Below, in pieces: positions 31,185-39,022 of a stretch of 54,895 nt of DNA (position 1 is its first letter; each line of letters begins with the position of its first letter). A program made the translations under genes and the position numbers. This DNA is from an uncultured Prevotellaceae bacterium. Its GTDB lineage: Bacteria > Bacteroidota > Bacteroidia > Bacteroidales > Bacteroidaceae. Under the pieces are notes generated by a model, which was given only the letters and a program-made list of their open reading frames with translations, made no database searches and had not been told where the DNA came from. Location: the NCBI GenBank assembly GCA_902799765.1, contig CADCBZ010000008.1, forward strand, positions 1 to 54,895, written 5' to 3'.

Positions 31185-32867
31185 ATGAACCTATACGTAC
31201 TCATAAGCCTTGCCATCGTGGTGGTGGTCATCATTTTAGCCTTTGTCGGCAGGCTCATCTATATGCGAAGCAAGCGCCTCAGGGAGAAACTTCGCATGGG
31301 TTATGTGTTCACCAATATCACCCACGAATTGCTCACTCCCCTCACCGTCCTTTCTGCTTCCGTTGACAAAATGCGTGAAGAAGTGCCTCAGTTGTCGCAC
31401 GACTATGATCTCATGCAGATCAACATCCAACGTATGGTGAGAATGCTCCAGCAGATTCTGGAGACCAGTAAGTCACAGGCTGGAGAGTTGAAACTGCTTT
31501 GTGCCCAGGGTGATGTGATGCGCTATATCCGTGAGACCGCCCAATATTTGGAGCCTCTCATTGCAAAGAAAAAGATGAAATACACCATCGAGTGTCACCC
31601 TGAAAGCATGATGGGTTGGATTGATACCGACAAACTCGACAAGATTATCTATAATCTGGTATCCAATGCAGCCAAATACTGCAGAGAGAATGGCGAGGTG
31701 AACGTACGCGTGACGACCAACGACAAATATGACCACATCCGCATCGTGGTGAGCGACACGGGTTTTGGAATCCCTAAGGACAGGATGAAAAACCTCTACC
31801 GCCCTTTCCAAGATGGCGACTACCGACAGAATAAGAACATCGGTACAGGTTTGGGACTTGCGCTCACTCATGATCTTGTGTATCTGCATAAAGGCACTAT
31901 CAAGTGCGAGAGCGAGGTTAACAAAGGTACTACCTTCATCATCGAACTGCCTATCAACAAAGAAGCATACGCATCTAATCAGATCTACGAAGACGGTCAG
32001 ATCACCTTTACCAGTTCAAAAAATCCACTTATCGAACAAAAAGAGCCGCAAACGGAGATCAATGCCGTCCTCAACCTGAACGAACTGCCACAGGATCACG
32101 ACACAAACCTGTTGATTGTAGAGGACAACCCTGAGCTGCTCATGCTGATGCACCAGCTCATGAGTACCTATTATAATATATATATAGCACAAAACGGCAT
32201 CGAGGCTTTCGAGATAATCCGCCAAAAACAAATCGACCTCATTATCTCAGATATCATGATGCCAGAGATGGACGGCTACGAGCTTACCAAACTGCTGAAA
32301 GACAATCCTGCCTACGCCCACCTGCCCATTATCCTGCTGACAGCTAAACGCGAGATGGATGATGAACAGAAGGCCCTGCTCTTGGGAGCCGACGACTACC
32401 TCACCAAACCTTTCAAGCTGAAAGAGCTCAAGATCCGGGTCGATAACATTATCCAGAACCGCAAGCGCGTCAAGGTAGAGAACAAACAGCAGGAAGAGCC
32501 GCAGGAAGAAGCGCCACGTGAGCTTACCCCCGATGAACGCTTTATGCAACGTGCCCGTCAAAACGTACTCAACCATCTGGAAGACGACGACTATGACCGT
32601 GAAGCCTTGGCCTCCGACATGGGTGCCAGTGCCTCCACCTTATATAATAAGTTGCGTGCCATCGCCAATGTCAATGTCACCACCTTCATTCGTGGCATCC
32701 GGATGGACGAGGCCAGACGTATCGCCACCGAGAACCCCGACATCCGCATCAGCGACCTCGCCTATCGCGTGGGATTCCGTGATCCACGTTATTTCTCAAC
32801 CACCTTCAAAAAGCATTTTGGCATGCAACCGACGGAGTTTCTTGACAGTCTGAAACAAAAAAGTTGA
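31185..32867 (+). CDS. hybrid histidine kinase-receiver-AraC regulator without sensor ectodomain
   Basis: The product is 560 residues. The start at 31185 gives one membrane helix (LYVLISLAIVVVVIILAFVG). Then come HisKA (His47 in FTNITHELLTPL), HATPase_c (DTGFGIPKDRM; GTGLGLALTHDL), a receiver (LLIVEDNPE; ISDIMMPEMDGYE; ILLTAKREM; DDYLTKPFKLKEL), and a C-terminal AraC-type HTH (LASDMGASASTLYNKLRAIA; DLAYRVGFRDPRYFSTTFKK). This is the hybrid two-component plan of the Bacteroidetes but without the large beta-propeller periplasmic sensor. The signal may be intracellular or come from a membrane partner. It is monocistronic and upstream of trpB, with no adjacent transport or glycanase genes to hint at its targets. 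Confidence 0.92.
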   Translation: MNLYVLISLAIVVVVIILAFVGRLIYMRSKRLREKLRMGYVFTNITHELLTPLTVLSASVDKMREEVPQLSHDYDLMQINIQRMVRMLQQILETSKSQAGELKLLCAQGDVMRYIRETAQYLEPLIAKKKMKYTIECHPESMMGWIDTDKLDKIIYNLVSNAAKYCRENGEVNVRVTTNDKYDHIRIVVSDTGFGIPKDRMKNLYRPFQDGDYRQNKNIGTGLGLALTHDLVYLHKGTIKCESEVNKGTTFIIELPINKEAYASNQIYEDGQITFTSSKNPLIEQKEPQTEINAVLNLNELPQDHDTNLLIVEDNPELLMLMHQLMSTYYNIYIAQNGIEAFEIIRQKQIDLIISDIMMPEMDGYELTKLLKDNPAYAHLPIILLTAKREMDDEQKALLLGADDYLTKPFKLKELKIRVDNIIQNRKRVKVENKQQEEPQEEAPRELTPDERFMQRARQNVLNHLEDDDYDREALASDMGASASTLYNKLRAIANVNVTTFIRGIRMDEARRIATENPDIRISDLAYRVGFRDPRYFSTTFKKHFGMQPTEFLDSLKQKS

Positions 32868-32908
32868 AAATAAATACGAAATGACGCGGTCAATTCATAT
32901 TTATTGTG

Positions 32909-32917
32909 TACCTTTGC
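32909..32917 (+). promoter_or_regulatory. -7 element of trpB
   Basis: TACCTTTGC lies 35 nt before the ATG at 32952. Confidence 0.7.
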
Positions 32918-32951
32918 ACGCGGATATTACCAATCCTAAACTTTATAATTT

Positions 32952-34316
32952 ATGGCTAAACAAAAGAAATTCATCCTCCAAGAGAGTGAGATCCCTACAC
33001 AGTGGTACAACATTCAGGCCGACATGCCCAATAAACCCATGCCGCCCATCCATCCTGCGACCAAGCAGCCGTTAGGTGTTGATGACCTGGCACACATCTT
33101 CCCACGCGAGTGCTGCGTTCAGGAATTGGACACCGAGCATCGTTGGATCGACATCCCAGAGGATGTGCTCGAGAAGTACAAGTATTACCGTTCTACACCG
33201 TTGGTGCGTGCCTATGCCCTCGAAGAGGCCCTCGGCACCCCTGCCCACATCTATTTCAAGAACGAGAGTACGAACCCCTTAGGTTCACATAAGATCAACT
33301 CCGCCCTGCCCCAGTGCTATTATGCCAAGCAGGAAGGTACAACCAATGTCACCACCGAGACGGGTGCAGGTCAGTGGGGCGCTGCCCTCTCCTATGCTGC
33401 CAAGATCTACGGTCTCGACTGCGCTGTCTATCAGGTGAAGATCACCATGCAGCAGAAGCCCTATCGCTCCAGCATCATGCGTACCTTCGGAGCCGTTGTC
33501 ACAGGCTCTCCCTCGATGTCAACCCGTGCCGGTAAGGACATCCTAACGAAGGATCCCACCCACTCAGGTTCTCTGGGTACAGCTATCTCTGAGGCTGTAG
33601 AGCTCGCCACCACCACGCCGAACTGTAAATACACGCTCGGCTCCGTGCTGAATCACGTAGGTCTCCACCAGACCATCATCGGCTTGGAGGCAGAGAAGCA
33701 GATGCAGATGGCAGGCGAATATCCCGACATCGTGATCGGCTGCTTCGGCGGTGGTTCCAACTTCGGTGGTATCTCCTTCCCCTTCATGCGTCACAACCTG
33801 AGTGGTGAGCGTCATACGGAGTTCATCGCTGCTGAGCCCGACAGCTGTCCGAAGCTCACCCGCGGACAGTTCCGCTACGACTTCGGCGACGAGGCTGGTT
33901 ACACCCCGTTGCTCCCGATGTACACATTGGGTCACAACTTCAAGCCCTCCAACATCCACGCAGGCGGTCTGCGCTACCATGGTGCCGGCATGATCATCTC
34001 CCAGCTCATCAAGGACGGCTATATGCATGGTGTGGATATTCCACAGCTCGAGACCTTCGAGGCTGGTATGCTCTTCGCCCGCACAGAGGGAATCATCCCT
34101 GCACCTGAGAGCACCCACGCCATCGCCGCTACCATCCGCGAGGCCAAGAAGTGCAAGGAGACTGGCGAGGCCAAGGTGATCCTCTTCAACCTCTCTGGTC
34201 ACGGACTCATCGACATGCCGTCTTACGAGGCTTACATCAAGGGCGACCTGCAGAACTACACCGTCACCGACGAGATGATCGCAGAGAACCTTGCAGAACT
34301 CGACAAACAGCAATAA
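32952..34316 (+). CDS. trpB: tryptophan synthase beta chain-like (TrpB2)
   Basis: The product is 454 residues, longer than TrpB1 (about 400) because of the N-terminal extension typical of TrpB2. The PLP lysine is Lys114 in NPLGSHKINSA; the phosphate-binding motif is CFGGGSNFGG. It condenses indole with serine to give tryptophan. TrpB2 often stands apart from the trp operon, as here: no trpA or other trp gene is in the window, so it may salvage indole. It has its own promoter and terminator. Codon use is highly biased, suggesting strong expression. Confidence 0.94.
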   Translation: MAKQKKFILQESEIPTQWYNIQADMPNKPMPPIHPATKQPLGVDDLAHIFPRECCVQELDTEHRWIDIPEDVLEKYKYYRSTPLVRAYALEEALGTPAHIYFKNESTNPLGSHKINSALPQCYYAKQEGTTNVTTETGAGQWGAALSYAAKIYGLDCAVYQVKITMQQKPYRSSIMRTFGAVVTGSPSMSTRAGKDILTKDPTHSGSLGTAISEAVELATTTPNCKYTLGSVLNHVGLHQTIIGLEAEKQMQMAGEYPDIVIGCFGGGSNFGGISFPFMRHNLSGERHTEFIAAEPDSCPKLTRGQFRYDFGDEAGYTPLLPMYTLGHNFKPSNIHAGGLRYHGAGMIISQLIKDGYMHGVDIPQLETFEAGMLFARTEGIIPAPESTHAIAATIREAKKCKETGEAKVILFNLSGHGLIDMPSYEAYIKGDLQNYTVTDEMIAENLAELDKQQ

Positions 34317-34337
34317 TCAAACTATAATCAACACGAG

Positions 34338-34365
34338 GCCCCGCCGATTGGCGGGGCTTGTTGTT
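34338..34365 (+). terminator. rho-independent terminator of trpB
   Basis: GCCCCGCC (34338-34345) pairs with GGCGGGGC (34350-34357), loop GATT, then a T-rich tail. The 18-nt core is identical to the terminator at 9416. Confidence 0.85.
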
Positions 34366-34381
34366 TTGTATGACAGCGATC

Positions 34382-34570
34382 CGCAACGCGCACCATTGCA
34401 ACATGCAACTTTTGTGGAAAGCGAATCAATGGAGGGAAGAATTATTTGTATTTTTATATTAATATTATATATATATTATAATATATATATAATATTATAA
34501 TATATATACTCCCTTTTCCTGCTGATTCTGGCATTTCGAAAAGTTGCGCGTTGCTTTGTTGCGCGTTGCG
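34382..34570. repeat. 189-bp nested imperfect palindrome with a perfect 38-bp AT core
   Basis: Outer arms CGCAACGCGCA (34382-34392) and TGCGCGTTGCG (34560-34570) are inverse copies. Inside lie GCAACTTTT (34405-34413) with AAAAGTTGC (34539-34547), then GAATCA (34423-34428) with TGATTC (34523-34528). A perfect palindrome of A and T only spans 34460-34497. The right side also holds a tandem copy of GTTGCGCGTTGC (34544-34555 and 34559-34570) flanked by CATTTCGAAA and TTTCGAAATG. It could extrude as a cruciform or be a MITE-like element. No gene is present in this stretch. Confidence 0.75.
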
Positions 34571-34638
34571 CCTTTCGAAATGGCAAAAATAATTCAAAAA
34601 TAATTCGAAAAACATTTGGTTTGTATTGAATTTTTTTG

Positions 34639-34647
34639 TACCTTTGC
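34639..34647 (+). promoter_or_regulatory. strong -7 element without an obvious gene
   Basis: TACCTTTGC follows a T-run and is a consensus match. The next clear long gene on this strand is more than 4 kb away. Only two tiny reading frames and the 44-codon frame at 34843 follow, so the transcript would be a roughly 200-nt leader or an untranslated RNA. Confidence 0.55.
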
Positions 34648-34842
34648 ACTGTCATTATGAAAGACGCAAAGATGCATGATTAAGGATAAAAATTGCTAGA
34701 TTTAAATCTAAATTTTGCGCGCATTAATAGTAGCAATATTTTTCTTTAATACACGATATTCAGGCGTTTAATTATGACTACGAAAACATTTAACATCAAC
34801 TATTAAATATTAAAACAACTATTCGATTTGTATTTTTGATTT

Positions 34843-34977
34843 ATGGCTAATAAAGTTATTGCACAGCGTCGTGAAGTTAAGCTCGGTAAGAATCCTGGAA
34901 AGATCATTTCTCGCAAAAAGAGCGCCGCGACAAGGGATTATGTCGCGGCGCTTTACATCAATCAAAAACCTAAATAA
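34843..34977 (+). CDS. small basic protein or gene remnant, 44 codons
   Basis: The frame MANKVIAQRREVKLGKNPGK continues IISRKKSAATRDYVAALYIN and ends QKPK. The N-terminal 27 residues look like a real basic protein start (many Lys/Arg; nucleic-acid binding is conceivable). From codon 27 the frame runs through a perfect 12-bp GC-rich hairpin (34921-34932 with 34941-34952), the kind of structure that usually lies after a stop codon. It may be the 5' end of a gene whose body has been deleted onto its own terminator. A TATTTTTG just upstream (34829-34836) could be a local promoter. No family is assigned. Confidence 0.4.
   Translation: MANKVIAQRREVKLGKNPGKIISRKKSAATRDYVAALYINQKPK
34921..34955 (+). 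terminator. GC-rich hairpin inside the 34843 frame
   Basis: AGCGCCGCGACA pairs perfectly with TGTCGCGGCGCT across an 8-nt loop, preceded by AAAAAG and followed by TTT. It is terminator-like although the T-run is short. It lies between converging transcripts (the small frame and hsp20), so it may serve hsp20 as well. Confidence 0.55.
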
Positions 34978-34988
34978 CCTAAAACAAC

Positions 34989-35414
34989 TTATGCGATATC
35001 AATCTGGCGTGAGAGCTTTACTTTCTCTTCGACGAGTTTCGGAAGCTCTACGGTGAGAACACCGTGCTCAACCTTGGCAGAGATTTCCTCCTTCTTCACA
35101 TCGTCAGGCAGAATCAAGGTCTGCTCGAACTTTGAGTAAGAGAACTCACGACGCAGATAGCGGGTGTTCTTATCCTCTTCCTTCTTCTCATTCTTGCTCT
35201 CCATCTTGATGATCAGGTTGCCCTCATCATTGATATGCACATTGAAATCCTCCTTCTTCATACCCGGTGCAGCGAGTTCTACGGTATAAGCCTTGTCGCT
35301 TTCTTTCACGTTGATGGCTGGTGCTGTGCAGTTTGCCTTCGGCATAAAGTCTGTATCAAACAGATCATTGAACACACTGGGAATCCAACTGTTACTTCTC
35401 ATTACTGGCATCAT
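34989..35414 (-). CDS. small heat shock protein, Hsp20 family
   Basis: The product is 141 residues. After a short N-terminal arm (MMPVMRSNSWIPSVFNDLFD), the alpha-crystallin domain (about 32-132) shows AYTVELAAPGMKKEDFNVHI, SYSKFEQTLILPDDVK and VEHGVLTVELPK, ending in a short tail. It is an ATP-independent holdase chaperone in the cytoplasm. The start at 35414 has a strong Shine-Dalgarno sequence (AGGAGG, minus strand, 35423-35428) 8 nt upstream, unusual in this phylum. A standard TAnnTTTGC promoter is not visible within 90 nt, so a heat-shock sigma factor may be used. It stands alone, downstream of mfd. Confidence 0.94.
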   Translation of the reverse strand: MMPVMRSNSWIPSVFNDLFDTDFMPKANCTAPAINVKESDKAYTVELAAPGMKKEDFNVHINDEGNLIIKMESKNEKKEEDKNTRYLRREFSYSKFEQTLILPDDVKKEEISAKVEHGVLTVELPKLVEEKVKLSRQIDIA

Positions 35415-35422
35415 AATTTTTA

Positions 35423-35428
35423 CCTCCT
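35423..35428 (-). promoter_or_regulatory. strong Shine-Dalgarno site of hsp20
   Basis: AGGAGG on the minus strand ends 8 nt before the ATG at 35414 and decides the start. Confidence 0.7.
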
Positions 35429-35529
35429 AATTATATTTTTAATTAATTAAACATGTTAACTATTTTAGCGAGAACCTTTCGGCGCTCACTATGCAATTGG
35501 CAATAAAGATGCCAGGAGGATTTTATATG

Positions 35530-38500
35530 TCAATCTGTCGCGATTGTGCGACAAATTGTCAGAGCGTCGCCTACGGAGGCTACAGGGGAGATCACTACAG
35601 AGCGCTTGCCATTGGCCTCACGGAAGTTACATTGACGCGGATGGTTGGAGACATAATTGAGTATTTTGCCAAAGGCTTCACTCTGGAAGTAAGGACTATC
35701 GGGATTGCTGACAAAATAGAGGAACATCTGACCTTGCTTCAGCATGATCTTCTCGATGCCCAACTGCTTGCCATACACACGGAGAGGCACCACGCGAATA
35801 AGTTCTTCTGCCACATCGGGGATGGCACCGAAACGGTCGATCAGACGTTTGCGATAGGCCTCGAGATCATTGTCGAGATGGTTGCTACCAGCCAGATTAT
35901 CAAGTTCACGATAGAGCAGCATACGTTCCGAGTCGCTGGGGACATACTGATCGGGGAAGTACATCTCGATGTCGGATTCAAGGGCGCAGTCATCAACCCA
36001 TTGAACATTGAATATTGAGGATTGAACTTTTTCAGTTGCAGTTTTTTCGACCTTGACAAACTCCGGCTCCTCATTGCGCAATTCTGCCATCGCCTGATTG
36101 AGGATTTTCTGATAGGTCTCGTAGCCGAGATCGGAGATGAAGCCGCTCTGTTCTGTACCCAACAGATTTCCCGCCCCTCGGATGTCGAGATCCTGCATGG
36201 CGATGTTGATGCCGGAGCCAAGATCGGAGAAGTTCTCTAGCGCCTCCAGACGACGACGGCTATCAGCAGGAAGATCTGCCAGAGGCGGTGCCAGGAGATA
36301 GCAGAAAGCCTTTCGATTACCACGTCCCACGCGACCACGCATCTGATGGAGATCAGAGAGCCCGAAGTTATGAGCCGCATTGATAATTATCGTGTTGGCA
36401 TTGGGAATATCGATACCATTCTCGACGATGGTCGTCGAGAGCAGCACGTCGTAGTCGTAGTTGGAGAAGTCGAGGATGATCTTCTCGAGTTCATCAGGTT
36501 TCATCTGTCCATGTCCGATAGCCACACGGGCATCTGGGATGTATTTATGGATCATCTCCGCAATGTGCGTGAGATCGCTGATGCGATTGTTGACGAAGTA
36601 GATCTGTCCGTTACGCGACATCTCGAAGTTGATGGCATCGGTGATGATCTCTGCGCCAAAGGTATGAATCTCCGTCTGGATGGGATAGCGGTTGGGGGGC
36701 GGTGTCTGGATGACACTGAGGTCACGGGCACCGACGAGTGAGAACTGGAGCGTACGGGGAATCGGCGTTGCCGACATCGTGAGGGTATCGACATTCGACT
36801 TGAGCTGGCGCAGTTTTTCTTTCGTAGATACACCAAACTTCTGTTCCTCGTCGATGATCAACAGTCCGAGATCCTTGAACTTGACGGATTTGCTGATTAG
36901 TTTATGCGTACCTATCAATATATCCACCCTACCCTCAGCCAGATCCTTCAGGATGGCGGTGGTCTGTTTGGTGCTGCGAGCCCGCGTGAGATACTCCACC
37001 CGTACAGGCATATCCTTCAGTCGGCTCGTGAACGTACGGAAGTGCTGATAGGCAAGCACTGTAGTTGGCACCAATACGGCCACCTGCTTGCCATCGGTAG
37101 CAGCCTTGAAGGCAGCACGGACAGCCACCTCCGTCTTGCCAAAGCCCACATCACCGCACACCAGACGGTCCATCGGCTTGGCCATCTCCATATCGGCCTT
37201 CACATCCTGCGTGGCCTTAAGTTGGTCTGGGGTATCCTCATAAAGGAAACTGGCCTCAAGTTCATGTTGCAGATAGGTGTCGTGACTGAAGGCGAAACCT
37301 TTCTCACGACGGCGTTTCGCGTAGAGCTTGATGAGGTCGCGGGCGATATCCTTGATATGCTTCTTGGTGCGTTCCTTCATGCGCTCCCACTGGCCTGTGC
37401 CTAAGGTAGAGAGCCGAGGACCCTCGCCACCATCCTGCGACTTGTATTTCGACACCTTATATAATGAGTGGATCGATACGTAGATGCTGTCGCCATGCTG
37501 ATAGGTGATCTTGATCATCTCCTGATAGGAGGATTCACCCTTCGGGGTGGTGACTGGCATCCTCACCAAGCCGCCGAACTTGCCGACGCCGTGATCCACA
37601 TGCACCACATAGTCGCCAATCTCAAACTGCTGGATCTCCTTCAGCGTAAGTGCCATCTTACCACTGCGGGCCTTATCACTCTTCAGGTTGTATTTATGGA
37701 AACGGTCGAAGATCTGATGATCGGTGAAGAAGCAGATTCGGAGATCGTCGTCAGCAAAGCCTTCGTGGAGGGTCTTATCTACTGGCGTAAAGACAATATC
37801 CTTAGCCATTTCGGCAAAGATATCCTTCAAACGCTCGTTCTGTTTCTGACTGTCGGCGAGGATATAGATCTGATACCCCTGCAACAGATAGTCCTCGAAA
37901 GACTTGGTAAGCAGGTCGAAATTCTTATGGAAGAGGGGCTGCACCGTGATATGAAACTGCAGAGCCGTAAAATCAGGTGCCGAAGGACGATGGCCGAACT
38001 CGATACGGCGGAAGGTATTCGCAGCCTCCAAAAACTGGGCGCCTGTGATGAGTTGCAGTTCCTTGCGCAACTGCTGCTCAATCTCATGCTGTTCCATCTC
38101 TGTGGCACCACTCATCTGCTCGGCCTTAGCCTGAGCGGAGAAGCCCTCCTGATAGGTACGGTCGATGGCATCGCGCACATAGAAATAGTCTTTGGTAACC
38201 AACAATGTATCCTTCGGCAGAAACGAGAGAAAGGGCACTTTATCGCCTGTAGCCACCAACTCCGACACGATCTCCACATGGGTACGCTGATCCTTCGACA
38301 ACTGATCCTCGACCTCAAACGTACGGATGGAGTCGATATCGTCGCCAAAGAAGTCGATGCGATAAGGATACTCGCAACTATAGGAATAGACATCGAGGAT
38401 AGAACCGCGCACCGCAAACTGACCTGGTTCATAGACGTAATCCACCTCTCGGAAGCCGAAGTCACGAAGCGTCTTCTCGATATCAGAGACGGCGATGGTC

Positions 38501-38940
38501 TGGTCTTTCTCCAGGACAAGGGTTCGTTCGTCGAGTTTCTGCTTCGATACCACGAGTTCTGCCAAGGCCTCAGGATAAGTGACGATATAGCGCACAGACG
38601 ACAATCGAGTCAGTACTTCTGTGCGCAAAATCTCACTGGCAGCATCGCGCTGGGCATACTTCACGGCTCGCCGATAGCTCGAAGGGAAGAACAGCACCTG
38701 ATCCGTACCCATCAGTTGGGTGAGATCGTGATAGAAATAGCCTGCTTCCTCAGCATCCTGAAGCACGAAAAGCAGCTGTGACTGGGACTTACGGGCCAAG
38801 CTCGCAAAGAGCATCGGGGCCGATGAACCCAATAAACCTTTGAGGAAAATTTTCTTTTCAGAAGATTTCCCCAGCAGTTTTGCCAGCGCCGACACCTGTG
38901 GCAACTGGACGTATAATCTCTCTAATTCCTGTATATTCAT
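35530..38940 (-). CDS. mfd: transcription-repair coupling factor Mfd
   Basis: The product is 1136 residues. The start at 38940 (MNIQELERLYVQLPQVSALA) lies 13 nt below the -7 element at 38953. The order is: UvrB-like N-terminal module (about 20-330, FFGDDIDSIRTFEVED), RNA-polymerase-interacting CarD-like domain (FEIGDYVVHVDHGVGKFGGL), SF2 translocase (Walker A DVGFGKTEVA; DEEQ box LIIDEEQKFG; SATPIPRTL; HGQMKPDELEKI; QMRGRVGRGNRKA), then the C-terminal TRCF domain (YRKRLIDRFGAIPDVAEELI). It removes stalled RNA polymerase at lesions and recruits UvrA. Length and motifs are complete. Confidence 0.96.
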   Translation of the reverse strand: MNIQELERLYVQLPQVSALAKLLGKSSEKKIFLKGLLGSSAPMLFASLARKSQSQLLFVLQDAEEAGYFYHDLTQLMGTDQVLFFPSSYRRAVKYAQRDAASEILRTEVLTRLSSVRYIVTYPEALAELVVSKQKLDERTLVLEKDQTIAVSDIEKTLRDFGFREVDYVYEPGQFAVRGSILDVYSYSCEYPYRIDFFGDDIDSIRTFEVEDQLSKDQRTHVEIVSELVATGDKVPFLSFLPKDTLLVTKDYFYVRDAIDRTYQEGFSAQAKAEQMSGATEMEQHEIEQQLRKELQLITGAQFLEAANTFRRIEFGHRPSAPDFTALQFHITVQPLFHKNFDLLTKSFEDYLLQGYQIYILADSQKQNERLKDIFAEMAKDIVFTPVDKTLHEGFADDDLRICFFTDHQIFDRFHKYNLKSDKARSGKMALTLKEIQQFEIGDYVVHVDHGVGKFGGLVRMPVTTPKGESSYQEMIKITYQHGDSIYVSIHSLYKVSKYKSQDGGEGPRLSTLGTGQWERMKERTKKHIKDIARDLIKLYAKRRREKGFAFSHDTYLQHELEASFLYEDTPDQLKATQDVKADMEMAKPMDRLVCGDVGFGKTEVAVRAAFKAATDGKQVAVLVPTTVLAYQHFRTFTSRLKDMPVRVEYLTRARSTKQTTAILKDLAEGRVDILIGTHKLISKSVKFKDLGLLIIDEEQKFGVSTKEKLRQLKSNVDTLTMSATPIPRTLQFSLVGARDLSVIQTPPPNRYPIQTEIHTFGAEIITDAINFEMSRNGQIYFVNNRISDLTHIAEMIHKYIPDARVAIGHGQMKPDELEKIILDFSNYDYDVLLSTTIVENGIDIPNANTIIINAAHNFGLSDLHQMRGRVGRGNRKAFCYLLAPPLADLPADSRRRLEALENFSDLGSGINIAMQDLDIRGAGNLLGTEQSGFISDLGYETYQKILNQAMAELRNEEPEFVKVEKTATEKVQSSIFNVQWVDDCALESDIEMYFPDQYVPSDSERMLLYRELDNLAGSNHLDNDLEAYRKRLIDRFGAIPDVAEELIRVVPLRVYGKQLGIEKIMLKQGQMFLYFVSNPDSPYFQSEAFGKILNYVSNHPRQCNFREANGKRSVVISPVASVGDALTICRTIATD

Positions 38941-38952
38941 CGCGAATCGGGT

Positions 38953-38961
38953 GCAAAAGTA
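38953..38961 (-). promoter_or_regulatory. -7 element of mfd
   Basis: The minus strand reads TACTTTTGC, 12 nt before the ATG at 38940. Confidence 0.65.
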
Positions 38962-38994
38962 CAAAAAATATTTGGTTTTTTACGCACTTATTCG

Positions 38995-39003
38995 TACCTT
39001 TGC
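38995..39003 (+). promoter_or_regulatory. -7 element of the 39023-41753 operon
   Basis: TACCTTTGC lies 19 nt before the ATG at 39023, back to back with the mfd promoter. Confidence 0.7.
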
Positions 39004-39022
39004 ACCATAATTCTGAAAAAAG

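Noticed and set aside
33564-34313. 249-codon frame antisense to trpB
   Set aside because: It is a shadow of a highly biased, strongly expressed gene with no motif or promoter of its own.
34317-34988. tRNA or other structured housekeeping RNA in the gene-free stretch
   Set aside because: No cloverleaf with a CCA-type acceptor stem or T-loop motif was found; the symmetry is palindromic instead.
35491-36018. Plus-strand frame with AGGAGG before an ATG at 35528
   Set aside because: The ribosome-site match is chance; the frame lies fully within the C-terminal region of mfd in antisense and resembles no family.
37468-38781. 437-codon frame antisense to mfd
   Set aside because: It mirrors the codon pattern of mfd, has no family motif, and mfd is complete with every domain on the other strand.
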